From Clostridia bacterium (GTDB lineage Bacteria; Bacillota; Clostridia; UMGS1883; UMGS1540), in assembly GCA_017620205.1 (NCBI GenBank), contig JAFZQX010000030.1, positions 1-36,422 of the forward strand: 36,422 nucleotides of DNA, written 5' to 3'. The translations under genes and the position numbers were made by a program. Under the pieces are notes generated by a model. The model saw nothing but the letters and a program-made list of their open reading frames with translations. It was not told where the DNA came from and made no database searches. Positions 18,501 to 24,289 of the stretch are shown here, piece after piece; the first letter of the stretch is position 1, and the number at the start of each line of letters is the position of its first letter.

Positions 18501-19864
18501 TGAGCTTAAACGGCGGCGAGGCAGTAAGCCTTATGGGAGACGAAACAAAGCAGGTAGAAGCCACCTTTGATTCAACCGTATTTATGGGAGAGAATAAGGT
18601 TATATACAGCGTTGAAGATCCTTCTATTGCAAGCGTTTCGGAAGACGGCACTGTAACAGGTATCAAGAACGGTACAACAACTGTTACCGCAACGCTTCTC
18701 CCGAGCGGACAGAGCGAAACGGTAGACCTTACCGTCAGCGGCATTACGTATGACAGCTACATAGTTTCCTTTGACGCAAACGGCGGCAGCGGCGAGATGG
18801 AAGATATGGAGGTCGAAGCCGAAACAAAGACCGCGCTTACAGACAATGCGTTTACGAGAAAAGGCTATAAGTTCACAGGCTGGAACACCAAGTCAGACGG
18901 CAGCGGTACATCGTATAAAAACGGTCAGGAAATAACACTTGAAGACGATATCAGGCTCTACGCACAGTGGAAGAAGAACTCATCATCATCCGGCGGCGGT
19001 GGCGGCGGAACTGCAAGCGCTGAAACATATTCAGTTTCCGCAGGCGAAACAGAAAACGGAACCGCTAAACTTTCTTCCGAAAAAGCAAAAGCCGGCGATA
19101 CGGTGACAATAACCGTAACTCCCGATGAAGGTTATGAGGTAGATACCGTAACGGTAAAAGATGCAAACGGCAACGAAATACCCGTAACAAGACTTGGCGC
19201 TAAAACCTTTACATACAAACAGCCTGCAAGCGAAGTAACGGTTGATATTACCTTCAAAGAAGCGGGAGATGAGCCGTATACATCTAAAGGCAAGTTTATC
19301 GATGTAAATGAAGGCGACTGGTTCTATGACGCGGTTTACGAAGCCGTTGACGACGGTATCGTATACGGTATGACGGAAAACACATACGAACCTCAGTTAG
19401 AGCTTACAAGAGCGATGTTTGCGGCAATGCTCCACCGCTATGACGGCTCCGAGGCTTCGGAATATGAGTTTACATTTGAGGATATACCCGAAGACGCATG
19501 GTATGTAGATGATATACGCTGGGCTGCTGAGCACGGTATCATAAAAGGCTATGACGATAAGACGTTTGGCCCCGATGATAAGATAACCCGTGAACAGGCA
19601 GTTGCTATGATGCAGCGTTATACGGCATATAAGGGCATCGATACAGCTGTGGAAGACGGCAGTGTTCTTGAGGCATACAGCGATAAAGATACTATTTCCT
19701 CTTACGCAGTAGAGCCTATCACATGGGCGCTGAGCGCCGGAGTTATAAAGGGACGCTCGGAAGACACTTTGGCGCCGCTTGATAACATCACAAGAGCAGA
19801 AATAGCCCAGGTATTTGTAAACTACAAAAACAATATAAAAACCGACATCGAAGATGCCGAATAA
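9590..19864 (+). CDS. Giant secreted mosaic surface protein with C-terminal SLH repeats
   Basis: A 3424-residue protein beginning at ATG 9590 with AGGAGG at 9575-9580 and a signal peptide (about 1-34, GDVLIAQAAYA). Visible parts in order: an acidic stretch (about 175-260); a Calx-beta-like domain (about 340-445); a Trp/Tyr/Asp-rich module (about 465-740); two related carbohydrate-binding-like modules (about 786-923 and 1041-1174), each ending in MAFFPDE; a Gly/aromatic beta-rich stretch (about 1685-1995); a helical linker; a propeller-like region (about 2105-2670) with repeated WxD/YLFW strands; a CARDB-like domain (about 2715-2810); a Big_2-like domain (about 2980-3045); an InlB-type repeat (FDANGGSG..GWNTKSDGSG, about 3057-3125); a Ser/Gly linker and a beta-repeat domain; and three SLH repeats (from about 3234, 3293 and 3361) that bind cell-wall polysaccharide. 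No catalytic domain is recognised. It is likely an adhesin or surface scaffold, a possible substrate of the upstream protease. Confidence 0.9.
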   Translation: MKRFMKKFIGFLVAFIMTFEVGDVLIAQAAYAMNDAINPTWDSTLVVPEKYRDGGNWFFIAQPDWWASENDSEPMYIPIQRTGDLDSEADITLKVIDLTAKHDVNYKAEIFRENTEAQVEYADMSVKDLALNEDNEYTEVETTDENGMGAAINEMGGADILDGSGTVIGSVTATPLDENGNPIVEDAEAEEGEEVPEEQAAELIEDETAEATAQDGKKSPTDRLRAARSAYTGKASDRQELEGGDLKDLAEQVGGNTMSDDEFDQEMADATQDGYPGLLYVLHFEAGEEAKYLKVTPLYSDAAEGDAQIMLMLKSPSENFGIGEDTNPVNITIFDEDEPEPVTVSLASELVMAEDGKAKITVTREGRLNAIKGVTVSSWDGTAKQGDEYSGIGAKLYFPMGIKSRTIEIPVYHGTEEKDFNITITPLDDEIIETATARVVIPAATTQSDGELMGVSDYQGQPFTEPINIKAGSGGNGFGFDGDTGFHMSTRIDKEETTHFWLPTSGSGYAYDGMYVHYNGFLNWCDGEFRLSRWNPGGTNIQYNDFDDGGKHDDHWLFGYWGDKKAPEKISIEVANVDNEGAVWDDSYAAMWVDEVRFIKRKFNIYVEPAEVKPLIGMTDEQVLNDYEAVMLDNSTYSHRSLWSEDSFALTAKDTKSPLRLVGIEAKVRDNTKEAWYRIATIDGKSDTAVVKMTQDRINAMAAKGCIQWDKNGSGNGGDSWQGTITVRPVFDYINTTVEIKNEAFGYGALNLPSPTPSMLWDFNSDRKMDDVMGVDSFYATRRVTWTGEKQGDDDYYTFTATGGDPFVPVITHAESLDNIRYIKVRAKNLNRADKMQLYASINGGGLTENAHIDIPLEKDTGWHEYVIDIKNSPGYVDGGWNGRISYIRFDPMDGNAASGSKIQVDYMAFFPDENSAKAYRNGTGVYEAGTYTYHLNDKIDFKTEMKAAGLLANMEPDGFYYELRKSNQNGELINFNDIHYINGGLPFQLTDKALSSDTVDHPYYSFKPIFTEKGNRITVMVPDTYYDNYLDTTTGIFAEGDEYYTFTASSEDPMVSIDMSANADDIQWAKFRVRNVGGAEGLQIFTGSGASSVSASTGAWMLLSQDKYWREYVVNLKELNKQTTHAEDTTWKGNIEWFRLDPMDGNTKNGTQIQIDYMAFFPDEASAKAYKNNGKGSPSMLWDFNKSGAPAMGGHCKANVSFAGAKEGGQSYISVTHKDGAYYYVIAEDILTNDIYELDAYTKNPDRVIPKWTLSDGSEYFGNAMYIRSNPRPKDNAITLTAASGSHLTYATLSGTIVSSTMNLASGRSATDLNSANGAVVSFGVTGAVTNEDGKFTTPAFLYDSEAKIRYLVSYNGVTTIQEAKVPSNRAAKTSEMSVSGKQVQAVNADAGMVRVDTYSETGAHFVSAIASQRGQLQGALHGLTLNGNELRVLVKVDKGGEYTVGNKTYTENIKDVTLYFMDQETGEIHGRFSSNTEPATGGPAKWSYDDETGEFWLVINSFDPAHPTEWTYGDVLMAQLTTDKITAMGGMGDDNAAVKDMVYDAVSTGYGVYADPNYSPLVLDYKVEDVASELGVLPKTDEDGDLLGDDDDTRYSFGAFPYIGQISAAVGVVSKVVATVTKSEDAEAMLEDLKNAPDPASLTGTGVDENGNEIEIDPTEDDFDEAAGDTGNDAGQKSTSYTFLFSLFFEVQETSYGGVRFMLGVIAAVGGGKGYSRQKNPFHNKGSFLKRFKQPVSTDTYTIGAGGSSLNEKTGELTKVGGNVIENDLIHGNNKYMGTSGQGYSVSDYGGPYFKITAYIGVYLDYGYIEISKNGGAEKSHDMVYMGAGGFIGFSGTVGYTWAFMLVVIPAYVNVEAGIGVTFFLGSSANPNKTLESFKNSKELKGQDFGFTFEIKGNAYVSGTIGVGLYKIIGIRVTVGLGFELAYSPKMSDWYPGKFDSDFGYVSEISFTGTIDLFITSIDIYSASWPLPLADGFLYYFQEVRRANLTISYVENAMKNTEASESEKATARAMIKELSELIDSDKSNTETIKEKAKALKNYAYDHDMLSWVAKCRIEMNKQGGIVGSIVNAALQDDTDESGIAFHTNDHVDSKWVANDGELTAAFSAVESTPLVKNAISQPSSKIVNIGDGKFLMTFLDDTTSRDKQQASTLKWSVYDGSKWSEPVTVQDDNTADGKPNLVDAGDKVILSWSSITDEKYNDLKEAVRAELTDAGLSDTDTDVQEMLEKDPARVLAQMDIFTAEFDKAAGEFGEITQLTDDEFYDDNPQAVYDAETKDYIVLYYKTAQDDEDYTTAGDKLLDVVGASADPEKSYSVIAYMLYNGQQEDGDPYDIGWVTEGLYDNEVPENYTSDSYIAEYGPERYLPSAIIYDNGEYADPPIYDLTTAPGYNGLAAYAFTVDKDYNLKTAEDRELYTQFYDFASHSTYVPVRVAGDVTYEAEKYNSETEQFETRQYTDQVEVGAPKLIRNGGNTYLFWRENGQNLKYLNISQMLNAKVAAVAEPGENPADWQYALGDDGTFNTDASTGITYAPNAKYVDFGSLMTSANIEITDYEVISDDNDNLYVVWTDAVTHDVTDEVGITYPVVSQPIYASAMIHQDEREIAYTNEETGEEQTRKESTVSWSKPYRLTRDDNFNDGLALALDDDGNLMIVHNQYEKKNAEDEAELMQLVKDGKIGLAYDKEGNAYAPTLSYNSPVNLMVTKCEKIGSLEATRFEYSDYNPAPGETVTVRATLENVGLTDAEGSKVEFYEYKDGALGEKIYSFTSDDHIQVNTAKAVNFKWTVPEEGADGYQIAAVVQERNSSGGYYPAVTSYSDAFTEEAQLVLKVNSVTQEGDKFRVDYSVINAGNAPVPEGYKVGLNLVGLYGDLDSDQYGNIENGQLYSTDLVLDSKWAEPNTKLISTDDGVVERKASTIHTTEFNESVLVDIPVSVFKFCGYDALQLVVEDEKGNVSQESDQAFVSLASPMNLSLNGGEAVSLMGDETKQVEATFDSTVFMGENKVIYSVEDPSIASVSEDGTVTGIKNGTTTVTATLLPSGQSETVDLTVSGITYDSYIVSFDANGGSGEMEDMEVEAETKTALTDNAFTRKGYKFTGWNTKSDGSGTSYKNGQEITLEDDIRLYAQWKKNSSSSGGGGGGTASAETYSVSAGETENGTAKLSSEKAKAGDTVTITVTPDEGYEVDTVTVKDANGNEIPVTRLGAKTFTYKQPASEVTVDITFKEAGDEPYTSKGKFIDVNEGDWFYDAVYEAVDDGIVYGMTENTYEPQLELTRAMFAAMLHRYDGSEASEYEFTFEDIPEDAWYVDDIRWAAEHGIIKGYDDKTFGPDDKITREQAVAMMQRYTAYKGIDTAVEDGSVLEAYSDKDTISSYAVEPITWALSAGVIKGRSEDTLAPLDNITRAEIAQVFVNYKNNIKTDIEDAE

Positions 19865-19876
19865 CAACTTAACTTT

Positions 19877-19919
19877 ACCGCAAATATCCACCCGCCCCGG
19901 CGGGTGGATATTTGGCGGT
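19877..19919 (+). terminator. Strong hairpin ending the giant-protein operon
   Basis: AAATATCCACCCGCC (19882-19896) pairs perfectly with GGCGGGTGGATATTT (19899-19913), and outer ACCGC/GCGGT arms extend it. The A-rich 5' arm and TTT 3' arm resemble a terminator, although the T run is short. It is only 23 bases from the next start codon, so some readthrough is plausible. Confidence 0.6.
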
Positions 19920-19942
19920 ATCAGCTGAAAGGAATTCATGCT

Positions 19943-21421
19943 ATGATTGAATACGGGCAATACTTTGATATGGCTGAATACAGGCTATACCTTGAACTGC
20001 TGTTTGTTGGATTTGTCCTGTTGTCCATACTATTTATAAACAACATCTTTCTTTACAAGCAGAAGATAACCGACTATATTTCTCTTATGCTGATTTTCGG
20101 CATAGCTATGAGCGCATTTGAAATTATATGGACTATCCTCGATGCGTTTCCGAACACGACGGCTGCAACCTTCGCCTCGGCGTGCGGCTACAGTCTCGCG
20201 TTTGTGCTCTTTGCGCTTTTCTTAAACCGTTATCTTATAGACCGTTTGGGCTTAAAGCCGAAGAAAATCCATATTATTATTTTCTATGTGCTGCCTTTTA
20301 TAGTGTTTTCGCTGGTTTGTCTGACAACATGGTGGACTAAGTGGATGCTTTTTGTGGACGAAAACGGAATGGTGCAGACGGGAGAATACTTTGATTCTGT
20401 TTGCTACTGGCTGATTCTCTCATATCTTTTTTCACCTCCGCTTTGGGCTATTTATTATCTTACAATCGGCAGGAAACATAAACCCGCCGAAGCGGAAATA
20501 TCGGGCAGTCTTATTGCTTTCGGATTTATGGTGCCCGTTTTATACTGGCTTGAGCTGGTTGTTGTCGGTGATGTCGGGCAGCTTTATGAAACCATGTCTC
20601 TGCCTGTTTCCATATCGCTTGTGTATCTTGTCGCAAACGTCAGCACACACAGTATTTTAAGCTCCCGCGCAAAGATCGAGGCGGTTGAAACGGATTTGCG
20701 CATAGCGGCAAAAATCCAGACCGACGCACTGCCGCCCGTAGCGCCCGAGTTTGCAGATCACCTTGAGATAAACCTTCGCGGCAGTATGAACACGGCTAAA
20801 GAAGTCGGCGGCGATTTCTATGACTATTTCGCAATAGACAAAGACCGCATCTGCTTTCTTATAGCAGACGTTTCGGGCAAAGGAACTCCGGCGGCGCTCT
20901 TTATGATGACGGCTAAGACCGTTATTAAAGACTATGCTTTGACAAGGAGCACCACGTCCGAGATTTTCACCGCAGTAAACGAGCGTCTTTGCGAAAATAA
21001 CGAAGCGGGAATGTTTGCAACTGCCTGGATAGGCATTGTCGATACGCGCACCATGACGCTTCAGTATACAAACGCGGGACATAATTATCCGTTGCTGCTC
21101 GCAAAAGGCAAAAGCTGCGAAATGCTTAAAACCGTACACGGTCTTTTTTTGGCGGGAATGGAATATACGCAGTACAAGCAAAGCGAGCTAAAGCTAAATC
21201 CCGGCGACAGACTGCTCCTTTATACAGACGGCGTTACGGAGGCGCACAACCGTGAGGACGCTCTCTACGGCACAGACCGCCTTGAAAAGGTTTTGGAGAG
21301 CAGCAAAGACGACTCGGGCGATGAGGTTTTGGAGCGCATTTTCGCCGATGTAAACGTTTTTGCAGACGGAGTGGCGCAGTTTGACGATATTACTATGATA
21401 GTTCTGTCCATTAAAGAATAG
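19943..21421 (+). CDS. Membrane-bound SpoIIE-type PP2C phosphatase
   Basis: A 492-residue protein. The N-terminal half has about seven transmembrane helices (approximately 16-38, 45-66, 75-98, 110-128, 151-174, 188-208, 216-236), a 7TM sensor-like layout. A short helical linker (VETDLRIAAKIQTDALPP) leads into a PPM/SpoIIE phosphatase domain with metal-binding Asp291 (GGDFYDY), Asp309 (ADVSGKG), a TDGVTE motif and the final DDITM. Proteins of this type dephosphorylate STAS proteins such as the one at 1250 and so turn on partner-switching. ATG 19943 is chosen over an in-frame ATG at 19904 because the earlier codon lies inside the terminator hairpin and AAAGGAA at 19928-19934 serves the later one. 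The RsbW-like gene follows by 36 bases. The signal sensed by the membrane part is unknown. Confidence 0.92.
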   Translation: MIEYGQYFDMAEYRLYLELLFVGFVLLSILFINNIFLYKQKITDYISLMLIFGIAMSAFEIIWTILDAFPNTTAATFASACGYSLAFVLFALFLNRYLIDRLGLKPKKIHIIIFYVLPFIVFSLVCLTTWWTKWMLFVDENGMVQTGEYFDSVCYWLILSYLFSPPLWAIYYLTIGRKHKPAEAEISGSLIAFGFMVPVLYWLELVVVGDVGQLYETMSLPVSISLVYLVANVSTHSILSSRAKIEAVETDLRIAAKIQTDALPPVAPEFADHLEINLRGSMNTAKEVGGDFYDYFAIDKDRICFLIADVSGKGTPAALFMMTAKTVIKDYALTRSTTSEIFTAVNERLCENNEAGMFATAWIGIVDTRTMTLQYTNAGHNYPLLLAKGKSCEMLKTVHGLFLAGMEYTQYKQSELKLNPGDRLLLYTDGVTEAHNREDALYGTDRLEKVLESSKDDSGDEVLERIFADVNVFADGVAQFDDITMIVLSIKE

Positions 21422-21457
21422 GAGGAAAAAACCTTCTTCCGAAAGGATTTGATATAT

Positions 21458-21871
21458 ATGGCTGAAGCAAAGGTACTTAAAGTGCCCGCAAAGCTTGAAA
21501 AATTAGATGAAATACTTGATTTTGCCGGCTCTCTTTTAGAGGCAAACGGCGCTTCTGTGCAGGTTTGCACCCAGGTGCGTATGGCTCTCGAAGAGCTTTA
21601 TGCAAATGTTACGCTTTATGCGTACCCCAAGGGCGAAGACGGCTGGGTCGAGATACGGGCAGATGTCACGGACGGCGTTGCGGCCTTTCAGATAATTGAC
21701 GCAGGCAAGCCGTTTGACCCTCTCGCAAAGCCCGACCCCGATATTTTACTGTCGGGCGAAGAGCGCGCCATAGGCGGCCTCGGCATTTACATGGTAAAAA
21801 CCATGATGGACGAGGTGGAATATGAATATTCAGGCGGCTGTAACCGTTTAACGCTGAGGAAAAAGATTTAA
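21458..21871 (+). CDS. RsbW/SpoIIAB-like ATP-binding regulator
   Basis: A 137-residue GHKL-fold ATPase of the HATPase_c_2 group. The N-box MALEELYANVTLYAY holds the expected Glu46 and Asn50, the G1 box is IIDAGKPFDP (Asp81) and the G2 box is GGLGIYMVK (106-114). In this family the protein phosphorylates its STAS partner and sequesters a sigma factor or another client. ATG 21458, preceded by AAAGGA at 21442-21447, is preferred over a TTG at 21449. It is in one transcript with the SpoIIE-type phosphatase and ends at a terminator. With the STAS protein at 1250, all three components of a partner-switch are in the window, bracketing the export locus. Which client it holds is not shown by the sequence. 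Confidence 0.9.
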   Translation: MAEAKVLKVPAKLEKLDEILDFAGSLLEANGASVQVCTQVRMALEELYANVTLYAYPKGEDGWVEIRADVTDGVAAFQIIDAGKPFDPLAKPDPDILLSGEERAIGGLGIYMVKTMMDEVEYEYSGGCNRLTLRKKI

Positions 21872-21891
21872 CTTAAAAACAGAGCATAGAA

Positions 21892-21916
21892 AAAGCGCCC
21901 CAAAAGGGCGCTTTAA
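21892..21916 (+). terminator. Terminator after the RsbW-like gene
   Basis: AAAGCGCCC (21892-21900) pairs with GGGCGCTTT (21906-21914) around CAAAA. It is a typical rho-independent hairpin, usable in both directions because both arms end in A/T runs. Confidence 0.75.
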
Positions 21917-21942
21917 TTTGTGCTTTTTTGTTGCGTGGGCGC

Positions 21943-22034
21943 GTTGTCGGGAGAACCGTCCCCTTGACACGTTGTCGGGAGAACCGTCCCCTTGACACGT
22001 GGGCGCGTTGTCGGGAGAACCGTCCCCTTGACAG
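21943..22034. repeat. Three copies of a 28-base repeat
   Basis: Each copy contains GAGAACCGTCCCCTTGACA. Copies at 21943-21970 and 21971-21998 abut head to tail; the third at 22007-22034 follows an 8-base GTGGGCGC spacer that also precedes the first copy. The core is the reverse complement of the repeat at 661-687. There is no regular spacer as in CRISPR; this looks like a locally amplified dispersed intergenic repeat. Confidence 0.85.
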
Positions 22035-22073
22035 GGACAAAACTGTTTCGCGGAAATTTGGTTGATGTTTTGA

Positions 22074-22102
22074 TTGAAAAACAGGAAAAATTTTGGTATA
22101 CT
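22074..22102 (+). promoter_or_regulatory. Promoter of the first CPBP protease gene
   Basis: TTGAAA (22074-22079) and TATACT (22097-22102) are separated by 17 bases, a good vegetative match located about 70 bases before the start codon. Confidence 0.6.
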
Positions 22103-22170
22103 TTAATCAAACAAATGGGGTTTGATTATTTAAAGGCTTCGAAAACAATCTCAGAAAAAGAGGAAATGAA

Positions 22171-23028
22171 ATGACACACTATAAGTACCGTCCTGTTTTA
22201 TTCTTTGCACTCGCTTATCTTTTTACATGGATTTTCTGGATACCGGCGATTTATTTACCGGAGAGTATCGGACAGATACTGATGCTGCTTGGGTTAATAG
22301 CTCCTGCAGTTATATCAACTTTGTTCATTTTGCTTTCGGGCTCAGAATCGCTAAAGCAAGATTTGAAGAACAAGATAATAGGGTTTTATAAAGTCAATTG
22401 GCTAAACGTCCTGCTTGCCGTATGCGTTTTTGCGGCGGTTGTGGCTGTGTCTATTCTGCTTTCGCTCGCTTTCGGTCAATCGATCAATCAGTTTTCTTTT
22501 ACCGAAGATTTTTCATTCACGGGCATTGGTATCGGCGGCGCTTTTCTTACAATTTTGCTTGCATCGATCATTGAGGAAGTCGGCTGGAAAGGCTACTGCG
22601 AAGATTCCATCGGAAACTATATGAACTGGGTTTGGGAATCGATGCTGTTCGGCGCGTTGTGGTCGTTCTGGCATTTTCCGCTTATTTTCATACAGGGAAC
22701 GTACCAGGCGGGATTAACGGTAAATCCCTTGTATGTGGTTAATTTCTTTATCAGCGGCATACCGCTGGGATTCGTTATTACGTGGGTATATCTTGTCAGC
22801 GACAGGTCAATCCTTGCTTGTATGGTGTACCATCTGTTTGTCAATTTTATGCAGGAAAAAATCGCGATGACACCTGAAACCAAGTGCGTTGAAACTATTG
22901 TTATAACAGTTGCCGCCGCGCTTATCGTTCTTGCAAACAGAGAACTCTTTTTTGAAACAAAACACATCGGGAAAATGCCGGAATACAAGTACGGGGATTT
23001 AAACGTTAAGACAAATTCCGGTTTGTAA
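22171..23028 (+). CDS. CPBP-family intramembrane metalloprotease (CAAX-like), copy 1
   Basis: A 285-residue protein with about seven or eight membrane helices. The CPBP motifs are visible: Glu135-Glu136 (EEVGWKGY, with Lys/Gly where many members have Arg), His168 (WSFWHFPLIF) and His221/Asn225 (YHLFVNFM), which together make the metal site of the Abi/CAAX-like glutamic protease fold. In bacteria such proteins serve as bacteriocin self-immunity factors, peptide-processing enzymes or anti-sigma proteases. The ribosome site is AGAGGAAATGA just before ATG 22171. It has its own promoter and terminator, so it is not co-transcribed with the export locus. A link to the exported peptides by position is inference. 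Confidence 0.85.
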   Translation: MTHYKYRPVLFFALAYLFTWIFWIPAIYLPESIGQILMLLGLIAPAVISTLFILLSGSESLKQDLKNKIIGFYKVNWLNVLLAVCVFAAVVAVSILLSLAFGQSINQFSFTEDFSFTGIGIGGAFLTILLASIIEEVGWKGYCEDSIGNYMNWVWESMLFGALWSFWHFPLIFIQGTYQAGLTVNPLYVVNFFISGIPLGFVITWVYLVSDRSILACMVYHLFVNFMQEKIAMTPETKCVETIVITVAAALIVLANRELFFETKHIGKMPEYKYGDLNVKTNSGL

Positions 23029-23071
23029 AAGTTGCGTTATAATTAACTTATAAACTAAACTCACCAAACCG

Positions 23072-23100
23072 GCCTCACAGCCGTGAGGCTTTTCTCTTTT
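23072..23100 (+). terminator. Terminator after the first CPBP gene
   Basis: GCCTCAC (23072-23078) pairs with GTGAGGC (23083-23089) around AGCC, followed by TTTTCTCTTTT. Confidence 0.8.
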
Positions 23101-23139
23101 ACTTTCCGAGACATTTGACACACTTGTCATACCCATAAA

Positions 23140-23194
23140 ATATGCACCTCCAAAAGTGTCTAACTTTTGGGGTGCATATCACTTTTGGGGGTGC
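23140..23194. repeat. IS-end-like inverted repeat with an extra direct copy
   Basis: ATATGCACCTCCAAAAGT (23140-23157) and ACTTTTGGGGTGCATAT (23163-23179) form a long hairpin with a five-base GTCTA loop and one bulge. A further ACTTTTGGGGGTGC lies at 23181-23194 and runs into a T tract. The core resembles terminal repeats of IS3-type elements in Clostridia (recollection, unchecked). No transposase is present, so this would be a solo remnant or small hairpin repeat. Confidence 0.5.
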
Positions 23195-23385
23195 TTTTTT
23201 GTTTGGCGGACCATTTGCGGGCTGCAAAAAGGAAATATCCCGTCTTGTTATTTTGTATAATATCCGGCGGTGTTATATGGTACATTTGACAAAATATCCG
23301 TTTTAATCTTTACTTCTTTTTCGATTTTATGTTAAAATTAAAATAAGTTTAAGGCGCAGGATGCCAAACAGACAGGAGGATTCAA

Positions 23386-24216
23386 ATGAAAAAAGCAATT
23401 GGTTTTATGAAGGGGCATCCGCTGTTTACAGGCATCATAGGTGTTACAATCGGCGTTGCCGCAACCAAAATTTTTGTGGAAAACACTATAGGCAGGATAG
23501 CTTATATGAGAATCATACTTGCTCTGGCTATGTGCACTTTCGTGTATCTGATTTCGGGAGAAAAATCCTTTGAGAAGTGCCACAAAACAACCGGATACGT
23601 GTTCAAATGGGGACTTTTGACCATAATACCGGAGATGTTGATGCTTTTAGGCTTTTTATTTATACTGGTATCGGGAAACACCAATGTGGCTGCGGGATGG
23701 CCGCTGAGAGTTCTGCTTGCTGTCATAGCATGTGTTTTTGTAGGGCTTTTTGAGGAGCTTACATTCAGAGTAACCATAAATGATGCATTATTATACAGGT
23801 TCAGAAATAATAAGAACATTTTCGTTTGGATCGCAATAATAAGCTGTCTTGTATTTGGAGCTGTTCATGTAATATCGGGCAAAATATTCGGCTCTCCGGC
23901 GACGCTCGGCATGGCGGCGCTTAAAATCTTGTCCTCCGCACTTTGCGGATTATGCTGGCTTATTCTTTACTGGAAAACCAGAAACGTCTGGGGCATTGCA
24001 CTTATACACGCGCTGTGTGACTTTACCACGTTCCTTCAGTCGGCATTAACCGAAACGCAGGTAAGCCTTGGCGGTGCGGAAAATTATACCGGGGCAAACG
24101 CAGGCGGTCTGGGAGTATATCTGTTCCAGATAGTATTTGGCTTGGTCTTTGTGATAATCCTGTGGAAAAAGGTCGGTAAAACCATTGACTTCGATGAGAT
24201 CCGCAAGACATGGTAA
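23386..24216 (+). CDS. CPBP-family intramembrane metalloprotease (CAAX-like), copy 2
   Basis: A 276-residue membrane protein starting at ATG 23386 with AGGAGGA at 23374-23380. It shows the full set of CPBP motifs: Glu123-Glu124-x3-Arg128 (FEELTFRV), His161 (FGAVHV) and His208 with Asp212 (HALCDF). It has about eight membrane helices and a short loop near the C-terminus (TETQVSLGGAENYTGANAGG) before the last helix. It is only distantly similar to the neighbour at 22171 and the two have separate control regions. Possible roles are bacteriocin immunity or prenylated/peptide-signal processing; nothing in the sequence decides. A TTGACA at 23286-23291 with a weak TTTACT 17 bases on may be its promoter. 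Confidence 0.85.
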   Translation: MKKAIGFMKGHPLFTGIIGVTIGVAATKIFVENTIGRIAYMRIILALAMCTFVYLISGEKSFEKCHKTTGYVFKWGLLTIIPEMLMLLGFLFILVSGNTNVAAGWPLRVLLAVIACVFVGLFEELTFRVTINDALLYRFRNNKNIFVWIAIISCLVFGAVHVISGKIFGSPATLGMAALKILSSALCGLCWLILYWKTRNVWGIALIHALCDFTTFLQSALTETQVSLGGAENYTGANAGGLGVYLFQIVFGLVFVIILWKKVGKTIDFDEIRKTW

Positions 24217-24289
24217 AGACGATATTGGCTTGAGTGGCAGATATGATAAAATTCAGAAAGAACGGGTTACGGAAGGGTGTTACCGGTAA

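Noticed and set aside
19904-19942. Earlier ATG for the SpoIIE-type phosphatase
   Set aside because: It lies inside the terminator stem and has no ribosome site.
19397-19960. Long minus-strand frame across the end of the giant gene
   Set aside because: It mirrors the SLH codons and has no ribosome site or domain; the plus-strand protein is clearly real. The same holds for other long antisense frames under the large genes.
21943-22034. Tandem repeats as a CRISPR array
   Set aside because: Two copies abut with no spacer, the third follows only 8 bases, and no cas gene is in the window.
21992-22174. 60-residue frame before the first CPBP gene
   Set aside because: It starts in the repeat cluster and crosses the promoter at 22074-22102.
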